Made by a program: the position numbers and the translations under genes. Below are positions 19,820 through 28,714 of a stretch of DNA of 64,000 nt, piece by piece. Source of the DNA: Pseudomonas anguilliseptica. GTDB lineage: Bacteria; Pseudomonadota; Gammaproteobacteria; Pseudomonadales; Pseudomonadaceae. The notes below the pieces were generated by a model. It saw only the letters and a program-made list of their open reading frames with translations, did no database searches and was not told the DNA's origin. How positions within the stretch are numbered: the stretch's first letter is position 1; each line of letters begins with the position of its first letter. The stretch is taken from assembly GCF_900105355.1 (NCBI RefSeq), contig NZ_FNSC01000001.1, forward strand, positions 4,464,001 through 4,528,000. Reading direction: 5' to 3'.

Positions 19820-21013
19820 GGGAAACCCTGAAGAAGACTTCCTGAATTTGGCAAAATACCTGAACTCCACCCGCCGAGTTTTCCGATGAAGCAGATGACC
19901 TTCGCCGACGCCGAGTACGCCGGCAAGCGCAAGCAAACCCGCAAAGAGCTGTTCCTGATCGAGATGGATCAGGTTGTGCCGTGGAAGGGTTTGATTGCCT
20001 TGATCGAACCGCATTACCCCAAGGGTGAAGGCGGACGTCCAGCCTATCCGCTGATGGCGATGTTACGGGTTCATTTGATGCAGAACTGGTTCGGCTACAG
20101 CGACCCGGCGATGGAGGAGGCTCTGTACGAGACCACCATCCTGCGCCAGTTTGCGGGTCTGAGCCTGGAGCGCATTCCCGACGAAACCACCATCCTCAAC
20201 TTCCGCCGATTGCTGGAGAAACACGAACTGGCTGCGGGCATCTTGGCCGTCATCAATGGCTATTTGGGTGACCGCGGTTTGTCATTGCGCCAAGGCACCA
20301 TCGTCGATGCCACGCTGATCAATGCGCCGAGTTCGACCAAGAACAAGGACGGTAAGCGTGACCCGGAAATGCACCAGACCAAGAAGGGAAACCAGTATTA
20401 CTTCGGCATGAAGGCGCACATCGGCGTCGATGACGAGTCGGGTTTAGTGCATAGCGTGATCGGCACGGCAGCCAATGTTGCAGACGTTACTCAGGTCGAC
20501 AAGCTGCTACACGGCAAAGAAAACATGGTGGGTGCCGACGCGGGTTACACCGGCGTAGAGAAGCGGCCAGAACATGAAGGCCGTGAAGTGATCTGGCAGA
20601 TCGCAGCCCGCCGCAGTACGTACAACACGTTGAGTAAGCGCAGCGCGCTGTACAAAGCCAAGCGCAAGATCGAGAAGGCCAAGGCGCAAGTTCGCGCCAA
20701 GGTCGAGCACCCGTTCCGGGTGATCAAGCGTCAGTTCGGTTATGTGAAGACGCGTTTCCGTGGCCTGGCCAAAAACACCGCACAACTGGTAACGCTGTTC
20801 GCCCTGTCGAACCTGTGGATGGCCCGTCGACATTTGCTGACGAATGCAGGAGAGGTGCGCCTGTAATGTGGGAAATGACCGCTGCGAGGTGCTCGCGGCG
20901 GCCAGAAACACCGAAATGAGCGGATGACTTGATCGTTTTTGATCAGTTTTCCGCTTTCAAAATCAGCGGAGGCTGAAGTTGACCGGAAATACAGGGCTAC
21001 TTCAGACCATCCC
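19820..21013 (+). mobile_element. IS5-family element, copy 1 (nested in IS630)
   Basis: This 1194-bp element starts GGGAAACCCTGAAGAAG and ends CTACTTCAGACCATCCC, so the inverted ends share TCTGAAG-like cores. A TA dinucleotide is present on both sides, and deleting the element plus one TA restores the IS630 transposase frame as ...HSAKPFRW.... The nucleotide sequence is nearly identical to copy 2 (46297-47490), which lies in the opposite orientation. Confidence 0.9.
19886..20866 (+). CDS. IS5-group transposase, copy 1
   Basis: The intact 326-residue DDE transposase has the same length as classic IS5 InsH-type enzymes. An N-terminal domain (FADAEYAGKRKQTRKELFL) is followed by catalytic blocks: Asp in GTIVDATLINAPSSTKNKDG, Asp in GADAGYTGVEKRPEH, and Glu in RAKVEHPFRVIKRQFGYVK. 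It differs from copy 2 by two residues that I can see (Ala for Ser in MEEALYE; Ile for Val in SVIGTA). It should be able to mobilise all five copies here. Confidence 0.95.
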   Translation: MKQMTFADAEYAGKRKQTRKELFLIEMDQVVPWKGLIALIEPHYPKGEGGRPAYPLMAMLRVHLMQNWFGYSDPAMEEALYETTILRQFAGLSLERIPDETTILNFRRLLEKHELAAGILAVINGYLGDRGLSLRQGTIVDATLINAPSSTKNKDGKRDPEMHQTKKGNQYYFGMKAHIGVDDESGLVHSVIGTAANVADVTQVDKLLHGKENMVGADAGYTGVEKRPEHEGREVIWQIAARRSTYNTLSKRSALYKAKRKIEKAKAQVRAKVEHPFRVIKRQFGYVKTRFRGLAKNTAQLVTLFALSNLWMARRHLLTNAGEVRL

Positions 21014-21107
21014 TAAGCCGTTCCGCTGGAGCAAAACGGCTGAGTCGATTATCAGCTCCGTGCATCGAGCAAAGCTGGCTGTAATTCGGAATGAGTTATT
21101 GGATTAA
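21014..21107 (+). pseudogene. IS630-family transposase, C-terminal remnant
   Basis: This is the displaced 3' end of the IS630 transposase. In the frame continued from 19819 it reads KPFRWSKTAESIISSVHRA and ends at TAA 21105-21107. The YxxRFxWTKTxxxIL-type end is characteristic of IS630 enzymes. It has no start of its own. Confidence 0.8.
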
Positions 21108-21122
21108 CCAGACAGGCCACTA

Positions 21123-21143
21123 GCGCCCGCTCTTATGCGGGCT
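21123..21143 (+). terminator. Original ptrB terminator hairpin, split off by IS630 insertion
   Basis: GCGCCCGC-TCTTAT-GCGGGCTAATA lies immediately after the right TA of the IS630 element. Joined to the CTCTA left flank at 18736-18740 it gives a symmetrical stem base (CTCTAG..CTAATAGAG) a few bases after the ptrB stop codon. Confidence 0.5.
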
Positions 21144-21323
21144 AATAGAGCGGCGCAGGCTCAGAGTAATTCGCGCTAAACAGCAAACGTTTAGGGCGAA
21201 AAATTACTTGACCGTCCATGCAGATTTAACCCGCCTGACTTGTAAGTTCGACTAGTCTGAATGACACGCTGGCGTACTGCCATCTCACCCATTCAGCTGC
21301 CTGCTTACCATGGACGGTCTGTG

Positions 21324-22928
21324 ATGAAAAACTGGAAGATCAGAACCCACCTATTCCTGCTTGCCGGCTGCCTACTTCTTGGCCTGCTGTGTGTTGGAGG
21401 TCTTGGCCTGTATGGTTTGCAGGCCACGGTAAAAGGCCTTCAAACGGTTTATCTGGACCGAGTGGTGCCGCTGCGCAACCTCAAACTGATTGCCGACCTG
21501 TACGCCGTTAATATCGTCGATGCCACGCACAAGGCGCGCAGTGGTGAGCTGGATGAAAAAACCGCTCAACAGCTGATCGAACAAGCCCAGGTACGTATCG
21601 AAGAAACTTGGAAGGCCTATCTGGCCACCGAACTGATCCGCGAGGAAAGCCAGCTGATGCAACAGGCACAGCAACCACTGAATGAGCTGCAAAGCCTGCT
21701 CAACCGTGGCGATAAAGCGGGCATCGACGCATTTGCAAGTCAGCGCCTCTATCCACTGATCGATCCGCTGTCGGAGAAGTTTGCCTAACTGATCGACGTG
21801 CAACTGCTTGAAGCCAAGCGTCAATACCAGCTGGGCGAAGCCGCCTATGCCAGCAACCTCAACCTGAGCATCAGTGTGCTGCTGATTGCTCTGCTGATTG
21901 GCCTGGCGCAGGTAATCTATTTTCTTCGTCTGATGACCCGGCAACTGGGCGCCGAGCCCGGTGAACTGGAAGAAATCAGTGCACGGATTGCCGAAGGCCG
22001 TCTGGGCGGCGGCAAAAGCCTGGGCAACCAGGTGCTGACCCGCGTGATGAAATCTGTGCAGAGCATGCGCCGTGGCCTACAGGACATGATCGGCAACATT
22101 GGCGAAGCCTCCGAGCAGATCGAATGCGCCACCCTGCAACTGGCCGCCTCCTCCGAACAGGTGCTGACCAGCGCCAACGTGCAGAGCGATACAGCGTCGG
22201 CCATGGCTCCCACCGTTGAGCAACTGGCGGTGAGCATCAACCACATTGCCGAAAACGCTCAGCAAACCTACGACATGGCCAAAAAAGCTGGCGACATGAC
22301 CGATGAGGGCATTTCTGTGATGGCCCGAGCCACCACAGAAATGCACAAGATCGCCGAGCTGGTGGCCGAAAGTTCCCAGGATGTAGAAACCCTAGCCGCG
22401 CAATCACGCAATATCAGCGCGATTGTCGATGTGATTCGCGGTATTGCCGAACAAACCAACCTGCTCGCCCTCAACGCCGCCATTGAAGCAGCGCGCGCCG
22501 GCGAGCAAGGCCGCGGCTTTGCCGTGGTTGCCGATGAAGTACGCAGCCTCGCCGGGCGTACGGCCCACTCCACCACGGAAATCATCGCCCTGGTCAATGC
22601 CATTCACAGCGGCATGCACAAGGCAAAAAGCAGCATGGCCGCTGGCTGTGAACGGGTCAGCATCGGTACCCAGCTGGTCGATCAGGCGGGCAACTCGATG
22701 ACGGGAATTCGCCAGGCCCTGAATGAATCACTCCAGGCCGTCAGCGTGATTTCGCTTTCGCTGCAAGAGCAGCGGGCTGCCAGCGAGCAGGTGGCCATGA
22801 GCGTGGAACTTGTCGCGCAGATCGTCGAAGAAAACTCCGCCGCACAGGGCGGCATCGTCCAAGCCATTCAGGCCCTGCAAGCCATGTCTGGACGCTTGCA
22901 GGGTGTAATGCGGCGTTTCAGTTTCTGA
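21324..22928 (+). pseudogene. Methyl-accepting chemotaxis protein with an in-frame stop
   Basis: The frame would encode a 534-residue chemoreceptor. It has a first membrane helix (HLFLLAGCLLLGLLCVGGLG), a four-helix-bundle-type ligand domain with VPLRNLKLIADLYAVNIVD, a second membrane helix ([20 protein letters not shown]), a degenerate HAMP region and the signalling domain with [24 protein letters not shown] at 21786-21788 (codon 155) interrupts it inside the ligand domain, with the frame continuing perfectly on both sides. A CAA (Gln) to TAA change is the simplest explanation. A restart at GTG 21798 would lack the first membrane helix. Confidence 0.85.
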
Positions 22929-23049
22929 ACCGTATCCCGTTCAGGCCACTCGGCAGCTAGCCGCGAGTGGCGCTGGCGGGCCTAATGGCGTACGGCTAAG
23001 GTCAATCTATGCGACTGACCTCGCGCTACGTTTATCCAGGCTGCCGTCC

Positions 23050-23523
23050 ATGCCCGCCCACTCTCAATTAATTGATGAAATACGCGACATGCTGCTCGAT
23101 TGCGGCCTGTTCGACAGCCTCACGCCCAACGAGCTGCTCAGCGCCGCCGGCTACTTCAACATCAGTAAATGTGCACCGGAGGCCAGCATCTGCCGCGAAG
23201 GCGACCCTGGCACCTTTATGTGCATCATCCACTCAGGTGCCGTGTCGGTGCGCAAGATCAACTCCAGCGGCGAAACCATCGAACTGGCCAAGTTGCGCAA
23301 GGGCCGTGCCTTTGGCGAGATGGCGGTGCTCGACGGCGAACGCCGCTCAGCCAGTTGTATCGCCGTAAGCGACTGCAGCCTGCGGATGCTGGCCAGGGAC
23401 TCCCTGGACAAGATGCTCGGCGAAACTCCGAAAACTGCTGCCAAAGTCATCCGTGCTATTGCTATTGCCATGTCCCGACGTTTGCGCATGGCCGATGGGC
23501 AATTGGTCGAGCAACAGCTCTAG
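23050..23523 (+). CDS. Cyclic-nucleotide-binding domain protein
   Basis: This 157-residue stand-alone cNMP-binding domain has the phosphate-binding cassette FGEMAVLDGERRSASC (about residues 93-108) and the preceding FMCIIHSGAVSV beta roll. There is no helix-turn-helix, so it is not a CRP-type DNA binder. It may act through protein contacts. Glu and Arg/Ser in the cassette are retained, which is compatible with nucleotide binding. It follows the broken chemoreceptor by 120 bp on the same strand. Confidence 0.82.
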   Translation: MPAHSQLIDEIRDMLLDCGLFDSLTPNELLSAAGYFNISKCAPEASICREGDPGTFMCIIHSGAVSVRKINSSGETIELAKLRKGRAFGEMAVLDGERRSASCIAVSDCSLRMLARDSLDKMLGETPKTAAKVIRAIAIAMSRRLRMADGQLVEQQL

Positions 23524-23534
23524 GCACCGAAAAC

Positions 23535-23834
23535 TCAGTCGTCGGATTTTGGTAACGGCTGGGTATTGCGTTCGCGCTGCTCTTTCAGCAACGGCAACTC
23601 CTGGTCGCGGCGCGGCTGGCTGGACTCTGGCAACGGAGCCTGCTTGAGCAGCGGCGGGTTATTGCGGGTCGGCGCAGGCAGGTGCTGCGGTGCAACCGGC
23701 GCATAAGGTTGCGGCGTTGCGGTACCCGGAACACCCGTTGCAGGCCCCGTAGCGGGCATTTTGGGCGGTTGCTGAGCCTGCAGCGAAGTGCTGACAAGCG
23801 CGCTTAGAACAAACAACAGAGTAGTCAGGCGCAT
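23535..23834 (-). CDS. Small proline-rich secreted protein, function unknown
   Basis: The 99-residue product has a clear signal peptide (MRLTTLLFVLSALVSTSLQA) followed by a low-complexity Pro/Gln/Ala-rich region (PQPYAPVAPQHLPAPTRNNP) and a charged tail (RDQELPLLKEQRERNTQP). I chose the ATG at 23832-23834 because it begins the signal peptide. The open frame runs far upstream across the yajD 5' end but that extension is a shadow. It is convergent with the cNMP-binding gene. I know no function. Confidence 0.65.
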   Translation of the reverse strand: MRLTTLLFVLSALVSTSLQAQQPPKMPATGPATGVPGTATPQPYAPVAPQHLPAPTRNNPPLLKQAPLPESSQPRRDQELPLLKEQRERNTQPLPKSDD

Positions 23835-23957
23835 GCGGGTATCTCCCAAACAGTTAGTCACTTGGGCCTCAACCACGGCGTTAAGTGCGCACGGGCAGTT
23901 CTCACTGACCACCGGCAAGGCTAGACTGCAACCAAGGCCCACCGTAAGAGACTCCAG

Positions 23958-24329
23958 ATGAGCAGCGACAGATCCCCCTCCGCCACCGGCAAGCTTGACC
24001 GCATTCTCGCCGAGGCCCAACGCTCGCGCGAAGAAGGCTACCGCGACAAGGCGCTGAAGATGTACCCACACGTCTGCGGCCGCTGCGCCCGCGAGTTTTC
24101 CGGCAAGCGCCTGAGCGAACTGACCGTGCACCACCGCGACCACAACCATGACAACAACCCGCAGGACGGCTCCAACTGGGAGTTGTTATGCCTGTACTGC
24201 CATGACAACGAACATGCGCGTTACACCGACCAGCAGTACTTTAGCGAAGGCTCGCTAAGCAGCCCAAAAACCTCTCAGGCAACCCACAATCCCTTCGCCG
24301 ACCTGGCTGCAAGGCTTAAAAAACAGTAA
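23958..24329 (+). CDS. yajD: HNH nuclease family protein YajD
   Basis: The product is 123 residues. The HNH/zinc-finger motif runs CGRCAREFSGKRLSELTVHHRDHNHDNN followed by NWELLCLYCHDNEH, giving two CxxC pairs and the HH-N-H catalytic pattern. YajD is a widespread gammaproteobacterial protein of unclear cellular role. It is encoded on the opposite strand from the proline-rich protein, with 123 bp between the starts. Confidence 0.88.
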   Translation: MSSDRSPSATGKLDRILAEAQRSREEGYRDKALKMYPHVCGRCAREFSGKRLSELTVHHRDHNHDNNPQDGSNWELLCLYCHDNEHARYTDQQYFSEGSLSSPKTSQATHNPFADLAARLKKQ

Positions 24330-24348
24330 CGCAATGCTGTAGAAGCCC

Positions 24349-24386
24349 GCTGCTGACGATCTAAGAGTTAGTTATATCGTCAGCAG
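24349..24386. repeat. 12-bp inverted repeat downstream of yajD
   Basis: GCTGCTGACGAT at 24349-24360 and ATCGTCAGCAGC at 24375-24386 form a perfect 12-bp stem with a 14-base loop. No T run follows, so it is a poor intrinsic terminator. It could stop transcription with help or bind a regulator. Confidence 0.4.
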
Positions 24387-24501
24387 CTGTCTCCCAGAAA
24401 AATCAGGCTGCTGTCATACAGGTATACTCGCGTCTTTTTTGCCGCCCGCCCCCCTTGGTGCGGCTGAAAAATCCCCCCGAAAATTCTGTGCGAGTGCCAC
24501 C

Positions 24502-24972
24502 GTGGCCAACAAGAGATACGCCTGCATCGGCCTGTTCAACCCAAAATCCCCGGAAAACGTCGGTTCAGTGATGCGCGCAGCCGGCTGCTATAGCGCCGCC
24601 TCGGTGTTCTACAGCGGTAAACGCTATGCCCGCGCCCGCGACTTTATTACCGACACCCAGCGTATCTATATGGATATTCCGCTGATCGGCGTGGAAGACC
24701 TGCAGCAGATCATCCCTATAGGCTGTACGCCGGTCGCCGTGGAGCTGGTCGAAGGCGCACGGCCGCTGCCGCAATACACCCACCCCGACCGCGCCATCTA
24801 TATCTTCGGCCCCGAAGACGGCTCACTGAGCAAGGAAGTCCTCGACTGGTGTGAGGACGTAATTTATATCCCCACTCAAGGCTGCATGAACCTCGCTGCC
24901 ACCGTCAATGTGGTGCTCTACGACCGCATGGCCAAAGGCATCAACACCAAGTCCGGGCCCGGGCTCAAGTAG
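24502..24972 (+). CDS. SpoU/TrmH-family RNA 2'-O-methyltransferase
   Basis: The product is 156 residues from a GTG start. The knotted SPOUT fold is evident from NPKSPENVGSVMRAAGCY (motif 1), IYIFGPEDGSLSKEVLDWC (motif 2) and IPTQGCMNLAATVNVVLYDR (motif 3). These bind S-adenosylmethionine and methylate ribose in tRNA or rRNA. The size resembles TrmL-like enzymes, but motif details differ, so I give no symbol. The GTG at 24502 begins VANKRYACIGLFN. The longer frame from 24439 looks non-coding. Confidence 0.8.
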   Translation: MANKRYACIGLFNPKSPENVGSVMRAAGCYSAASVFYSGKRYARARDFITDTQRIYMDIPLIGVEDLQQIIPIGCTPVAVELVEGARPLPQYTHPDRAIYIFGPEDGSLSKEVLDWCEDVIYIPTQGCMNLAATVNVVLYDRMAKGINTKSGPGLK

Positions 24973-25039
24973 TCAGCCCATCTCGACTTAACACGTCCGC
25001 ACAGGCTGGACAGCCAAAGGCCAGCCTGGCGGCAGTTGA

Positions 25040-27595
25040 TCAAAAGAACTGAGTAATGCTCAGCTTGGCATTGCGCCCCTGGCTGTAAACCCGATCACCA
25101 CTGAATGCCGGCTGGTAGAAGCGGTTGAACAGGTTATCCACGACGAAATTCACCTCGGTATCCTTCAGCCCAGCGAGCTGCGGCTTCCAGTTGGCGAAGA
25201 TGCGCTGAGTGTCGTAACTGGCATTGTCGAAGTGATCGTAATAGGTGTCCCCCACCGAGCTGCCCATGCCACCCGAATAGCGGTCACTGGGCAGGCGGTC
25301 GCTCTTGCGTACAAACTCACCCTGCCAGCCAATTCGTGTGTCGATTTCAGGGATTTTCACTCCCAGCGTCGCGACCCATTTGACCGGCTGAATGCCCCCA
25401 GCCCAAACATTCGGCCCCCAGGGGTTGGTATAGGCGCCCTCGTGTTCGCCGCTCATCCAGGAATACGACAGCGCTGCAAATACCCGCGTACTGTCGTAGA
25501 AGCTCTCGACTTCGACACCTTTGATCGTCAGATCACCGATATTGCGGTAGTTGCCCTGCGGCAGATAAGCCCCACAGCTTCCAGACAAGGAACCGTTGCT
25601 GATGGACTGCTCCTTACAGCCCACCCCGACGTTCTTGAAAATTTCATCCTTGATGCGGTTGCGAAACAAGGTGGTGCGAACCTGCAGGCTATCGCTCTGC
25701 ACCAGCAGGTTGGACAGGCTCAGCACGCTGCCGGCGCGCAGGGCATGCATACGCTCCGGGTCCAGATCACGACTGGTGGCCGGACGGCTGCTGCTGTTCT
25801 GTACCTCGTACTGTTCATCAATCAGCGGGGCACGCCAGGTTTGCGTGTAATCGGCAAAGAAGCCAAGTTGCTCAGTCGCAGCCCAGAACAACGACAAGCG
25901 TGGCGACCAGCCCGAATAGCTCTGGCTGCTGTAGTCGTGACCGAGGGCCGCATTGTTGTAGATCGGCGCCAGGTTCGGCTCAGCTTCGTTACGCACACTG
26001 TCGAAGCGCATGGACGGCGTAACAGTCAGGCGGCCGTAACTGATAGCGTCCTGCACATAGAAACTGTGAGTCAGCTGCTCGCCGCTGGGCATAAAGGTCG
26101 GCTGAAACAAGCCATAGTTGTAGCGTGGCTTGTTGTAGGTGGAGGTATCGATATACATCAGCGTGTCGCGGTTGTGCTGACGCCATGCACCGCCCAGAGT
26201 CAGCGCATGGGACAGGCGGCCGGTGTCAAAACGGCTGGTATTGCGCAGTTCGATGACCCTGTCGCGGTAACCGGTGTCCATCTTGCGGCCACCGGTTGAG
26301 GGCTGCACGAAAGCCCCGGGCTCGCGCTCGTCCACCTGTTCAACATCGGACTGCGAGTAGCTGAGAGTCATATCCAGCAGCGGATTCTCCAGCGGCTGGT
26401 AGTGATATTTTGCAGACCAGGTCGTGTCGATGGTTTCCCGATGGGCCAGGAAACGCCGCAAAGCCGCCTCATAACCATATTGGTTGATATTACTCTGGGT
26501 GGGCGGTGTCGGGAAGCTGGCCGAGGAGAATGGCGTCCAGCGAGCACTTTTCGAACGCGCCCAGGATAGCCCGAATGCATGCTCATCGGTGGCATACAGA
26601 TTGAGCTTGAACAAGCCGGCATCGAGATCCTGCGCCGAGTTTGGCAAGCGCTGCGGATTGACCGGATAGCGGTTATCGGGATCAGGAATGGTTCCTGCCA
26701 GCTTCATATCGCGCCCATCACGACTGGTCAGGTACACCAGGCCATCGGCTCGACCATCCGACGTCTGCCCATACACCGCGCCACTGTAGATTTTCTGTTG
26801 ATCGTTGCTGTGGTAACCGTACTTGAGCATGGCGCCCAGGTTTCGTCCTTCTTTCAACAAATCCGGCGCATCCTTGGTTTCCATATGCACTGTGCCGCCA
26901 AAGCCGCCATTGCCGGTAAACACCGAATGCGGGCCCTTCTCCACCTCGATACGCTTGATCAGCTCCGGCTCGATAAACACCGTGCCCTGCTGATAACGCT
27001 CGAAGCCGCTCTTGGTAGCACCATCGAGGGTAAAGGGCACATCTTCGGCATCGCCCAGGCCCCAGATATTCATCGTTTGCCCACCAGGCTTGGCCGAGCC
27101 GCCCATGCTCACGCCTGGCAAGGTCTGCAGCAGGCTGGGGATATTATCGGCCTGCTGGCGCTCGATCTCCCTGTTGGTCAAAGTCGAACGGCCCACAGTG
27201 CTGGCATCGACGCTGGTTCCACTGCCGACAATAGTCTGGGCATCGAGCTGAATCGTATGTTGCTGACTGCTCTGCTGAGCACGTTTACGCACCACAAAAC
27301 CTTCGCCCGCAGGCAGCAGCTCCAAGCCCGAATTGCCCAGCAGCTTCTCCAGCGCATCGCGCGCGCTGAAGCTCCCCAGCAGCGCAGGGGCCTGCAGGTC
27401 ACGCAATTGCGCTTCATCAAAAAGGATCTGCAACTGGCTCTGTTGAGCCAGTGCGGTGATGGCGCTGGCCATCGGTTGCGCCGGCAGATTGAAACTGAAC
27501 TCCTGAGCCAGAACACTGCCACTCAGCAGACAAGTAGCCATGGCGGTGCTGGCACAGAGCTGACGCAGGGCAAAACGGGTGGTGCGGGTTTTCAT
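25040..27595 (-). CDS. hxuA: TonB-dependent heme receptor with signalling domain (HxuA/HasR-like)
   Basis: This 851-residue outer-membrane transducer has a signal peptide and then an N-terminal STN signalling domain (FNLPAQPMASAITALAQQSQ to LLPAGEGFVV, about residues 30-105). This domain contacts the FecR-type anti-sigma factor. The plug (NIPSLLQTLPGVSMGG; IEVEKGPHSVFTGNGGFGG) and a barrel ending NAKLSITQFF follow. The plug is of the hemoglobin/heme receptor type. The upstream sigma/FecR pair and gene order match the Hxu cell-surface signalling system of P. aeruginosa as I remember it. No hasA-like hemophore gene follows. The ATG at 27593-27595 has GGGAG upstream. Confidence 0.82.
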   Translation of the reverse strand: MKTRTTRFALRQLCASTAMATCLLSGSVLAQEFSFNLPAQPMASAITALAQQSQLQILFDEAQLRDLQAPALLGSFSARDALEKLLGNSGLELLPAGEGFVVRKRAQQSSQQHTIQLDAQTIVGSGTSVDASTVGRSTLTNREIERQQADNIPSLLQTLPGVSMGGSAKPGGQTMNIWGLGDAEDVPFTLDGATKSGFERYQQGTVFIEPELIKRIEVEKGPHSVFTGNGGFGGTVHMETKDAPDLLKEGRNLGAMLKYGYHSNDQQKIYSGAVYGQTSDGRADGLVYLTSRDGRDMKLAGTIPDPDNRYPVNPQRLPNSAQDLDAGLFKLNLYATDEHAFGLSWARSKSARWTPFSSASFPTPPTQSNINQYGYEAALRRFLAHRETIDTTWSAKYHYQPLENPLLDMTLSYSQSDVEQVDEREPGAFVQPSTGGRKMDTGYRDRVIELRNTSRFDTGRLSHALTLGGAWRQHNRDTLMYIDTSTYNKPRYNYGLFQPTFMPSGEQLTHSFYVQDAISYGRLTVTPSMRFDSVRNEAEPNLAPIYNNAALGHDYSSQSYSGWSPRLSLFWAATEQLGFFADYTQTWRAPLIDEQYEVQNSSSRPATSRDLDPERMHALRAGSVLSLSNLLVQSDSLQVRTTLFRNRIKDEIFKNVGVGCKEQSISNGSLSGSCGAYLPQGNYRNIGDLTIKGVEVESFYDSTRVFAALSYSWMSGEHEGAYTNPWGPNVWAGGIQPVKWVATLGVKIPEIDTRIGWQGEFVRKSDRLPSDRYSGGMGSSVGDTYYDHFDNASYDTQRIFANWKPQLAGLKDTEVNFVVDNLFNRFYQPAFSGDRVYSQGRNAKLSITQFF

Positions 27596-27713
27596 GCAAG
27601 TCTCCCAGATACTGCAAAACCGCCCTCGCATAAGGCGGACAACAGGAAGACGCAGCAGGCCGAGAAACCCACATATGCGAATGCAAAATATTTTCATTTG
27701 TAAAAATACAAAA

Positions 27714-27732
27714 GAGCCTGCCGGGCAGGCTC
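27714..27732 (-). terminator. Rho-independent terminator after the fecR-type gene
   Basis: Read leftward, GAGCCTGCC/GGCAGGCTC is a tight hairpin followed by TTTTGTATTTTT, directly after the stop of the anti-sigma gene. The receptor gene beyond it probably has its own promoter in 27596-27713, as usual for sigma-factor-dependent receptors. Confidence 0.75.
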
Positions 27733-27736
27733 GCTT

Positions 27737-28714
27737 TTAGAGGGGATGAATCAGCACAACACCATCGCCGCGATGCTCAACCCGAACCGGCAAGAGTTGC
27801 GGCAACGCGGCAAGAAAGTCATCCGGCTTGGCGATATTCAGGCTGCCGGACAGGCGCCGCTTGCCAAGACTGGCCTGGGCCAGGTGCACCGGGGCTGCGC
27901 GGTAATGCGCCAACTCATCCAGCAGCTGCGCCAGAGGCCGATCACGAAACACCAGTTGACCACGTCGCCAGCTGGCAATCTCTTCGCTAACCAGACGCAG
28001 TTGCTGCAAGGTCTTGCTGCGGTAATCGAAGTCGACGCCCTCACCCGCGCTCAGCAGCGTTTGCTGCGCCTTATCGGCCTGCGGCTGCACCGCCACCTTG
28101 CCGCTTTCCACTGCCACCGCCAGGCGCTCGTCACTGCGACGCACGCTAAAGCGCGTACCGATCACCCGTACGCTGCTCTCGCCAGCCATCACCTCGAAGG
28201 GCCGCGAGGCATCAGCCGCCACAGCGAAAAAGGCCTCACCAGCCAGCAGTTCAACTTCGCGGTGATCCTCATAGATACGCACATACAGTCGGCTATCCAC
28301 ATTCAGATCGATACGTGTGCCATCCGCCAACTCGACCTGTCGTTGCTCACCAGGCGCACTGGACAGGCTCAATTCCTGCGTTGGCGGCGCGCTAAACCAG
28401 TTCTGCGGCGCAGCCAACACCGCACATACCAGCACCACCGAAGCCGCCAAGGCGCGCCCCGGAAGCCAACTGCGCTTCGGCCGTAAGGTCAGCACAGCTG
28501 CCGCCGGCAAAACGGGTCGCGGCAGCAGATCAAGATCAGCCCAAATCAGCTGCATATCGGCCAGTGCCCGCCCATGGGCCGGATCAGCCGCCAACCAGGT
28601 ATCCAGCTGCGCCTGCTCAGCCCTCGATAACGGGCCGCGGCAACGCCGGCTAAACCAGATGGCCGCCTGTTCATCGATGGAAAGCGAACGCTCCCTGTGC
28701 ATGCCTGGGCTCAT
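27737..28714 (-). CDS. hxuR: FecR-type anti-sigma factor/transmembrane sensor
   Basis: The product is 325 residues. The N-terminal cytoplasmic anti-sigma domain contains ADPAHGRALADMQLIWADLD. One membrane helix follows (ALAASVVLVCAVLAAPQ, about residues 90-106), then the periplasmic FecR domain with QVELADGTRIDLNVDSRLYV and the C-terminal secretin-like STN contact region. It keeps its ECF sigma factor in check until the receptor binds its ligand. Its ATG overlaps the sigma gene stop (ATGA). The symbol rests on gene order and family. Confidence 0.87.
   Translation of the reverse strand: MSPGMHRERSLSIDEQAAIWFSRRCRGPLSRAEQAQLDTWLAADPAHGRALADMQLIWADLDLLPRPVLPAAAVLTLRPKRSWLPGRALAASVVLVCAVLAAPQNWFSAPPTQELSLSSAPGEQRQVELADGTRIDLNVDSRLYVRIYEDHREVELLAGEAFFAVAADASRPFEVMAGESSVRVIGTRFSVRRSDERLAVAVESGKVAVQPQADKAQQTLLSAGEGVDFDYRSKTLQQLRLVSEEIASWRRGQLVFRDRPLAQLLDELAHYRAAPVHLAQASLGKRRLSGSLNIAKPDDFLAALPQLLPVRVEHRGDGVVLIHPL

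Larger units (their letters stand above)
18741..21120 (+). mobile_element. IS630-family insertion sequence carrying a nested IS5 element
   Basis: The element is bounded by TA dinucleotides (18739-18740 and 21121-21122), the duplication expected of IS630 elements. Its ends are imperfect inverted repeats. The left end reads GTGAGCTGTCTG, and the reverse complement of the right end reads GTGGCCTGTCTG. Both ends also contain TTAATCCAAT. It holds one transposase gene, split by an IS5-family copy at 19820-21013. Removing that copy leaves an element of about 1.19 kb. Confidence 0.85.

Noticed and set aside
21798..22928. The downstream half of the split chemoreceptor as a separate gene
   Set aside because: It begins in the ligand-domain helix with no ribosome site and lacks the first membrane helix. 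It is the continuation of the frame before the TAA.
25232..27703. Two long frames opposite the heme receptor gene
   Set aside because: They overlap a well-conserved receptor completely and have shadow-type composition.
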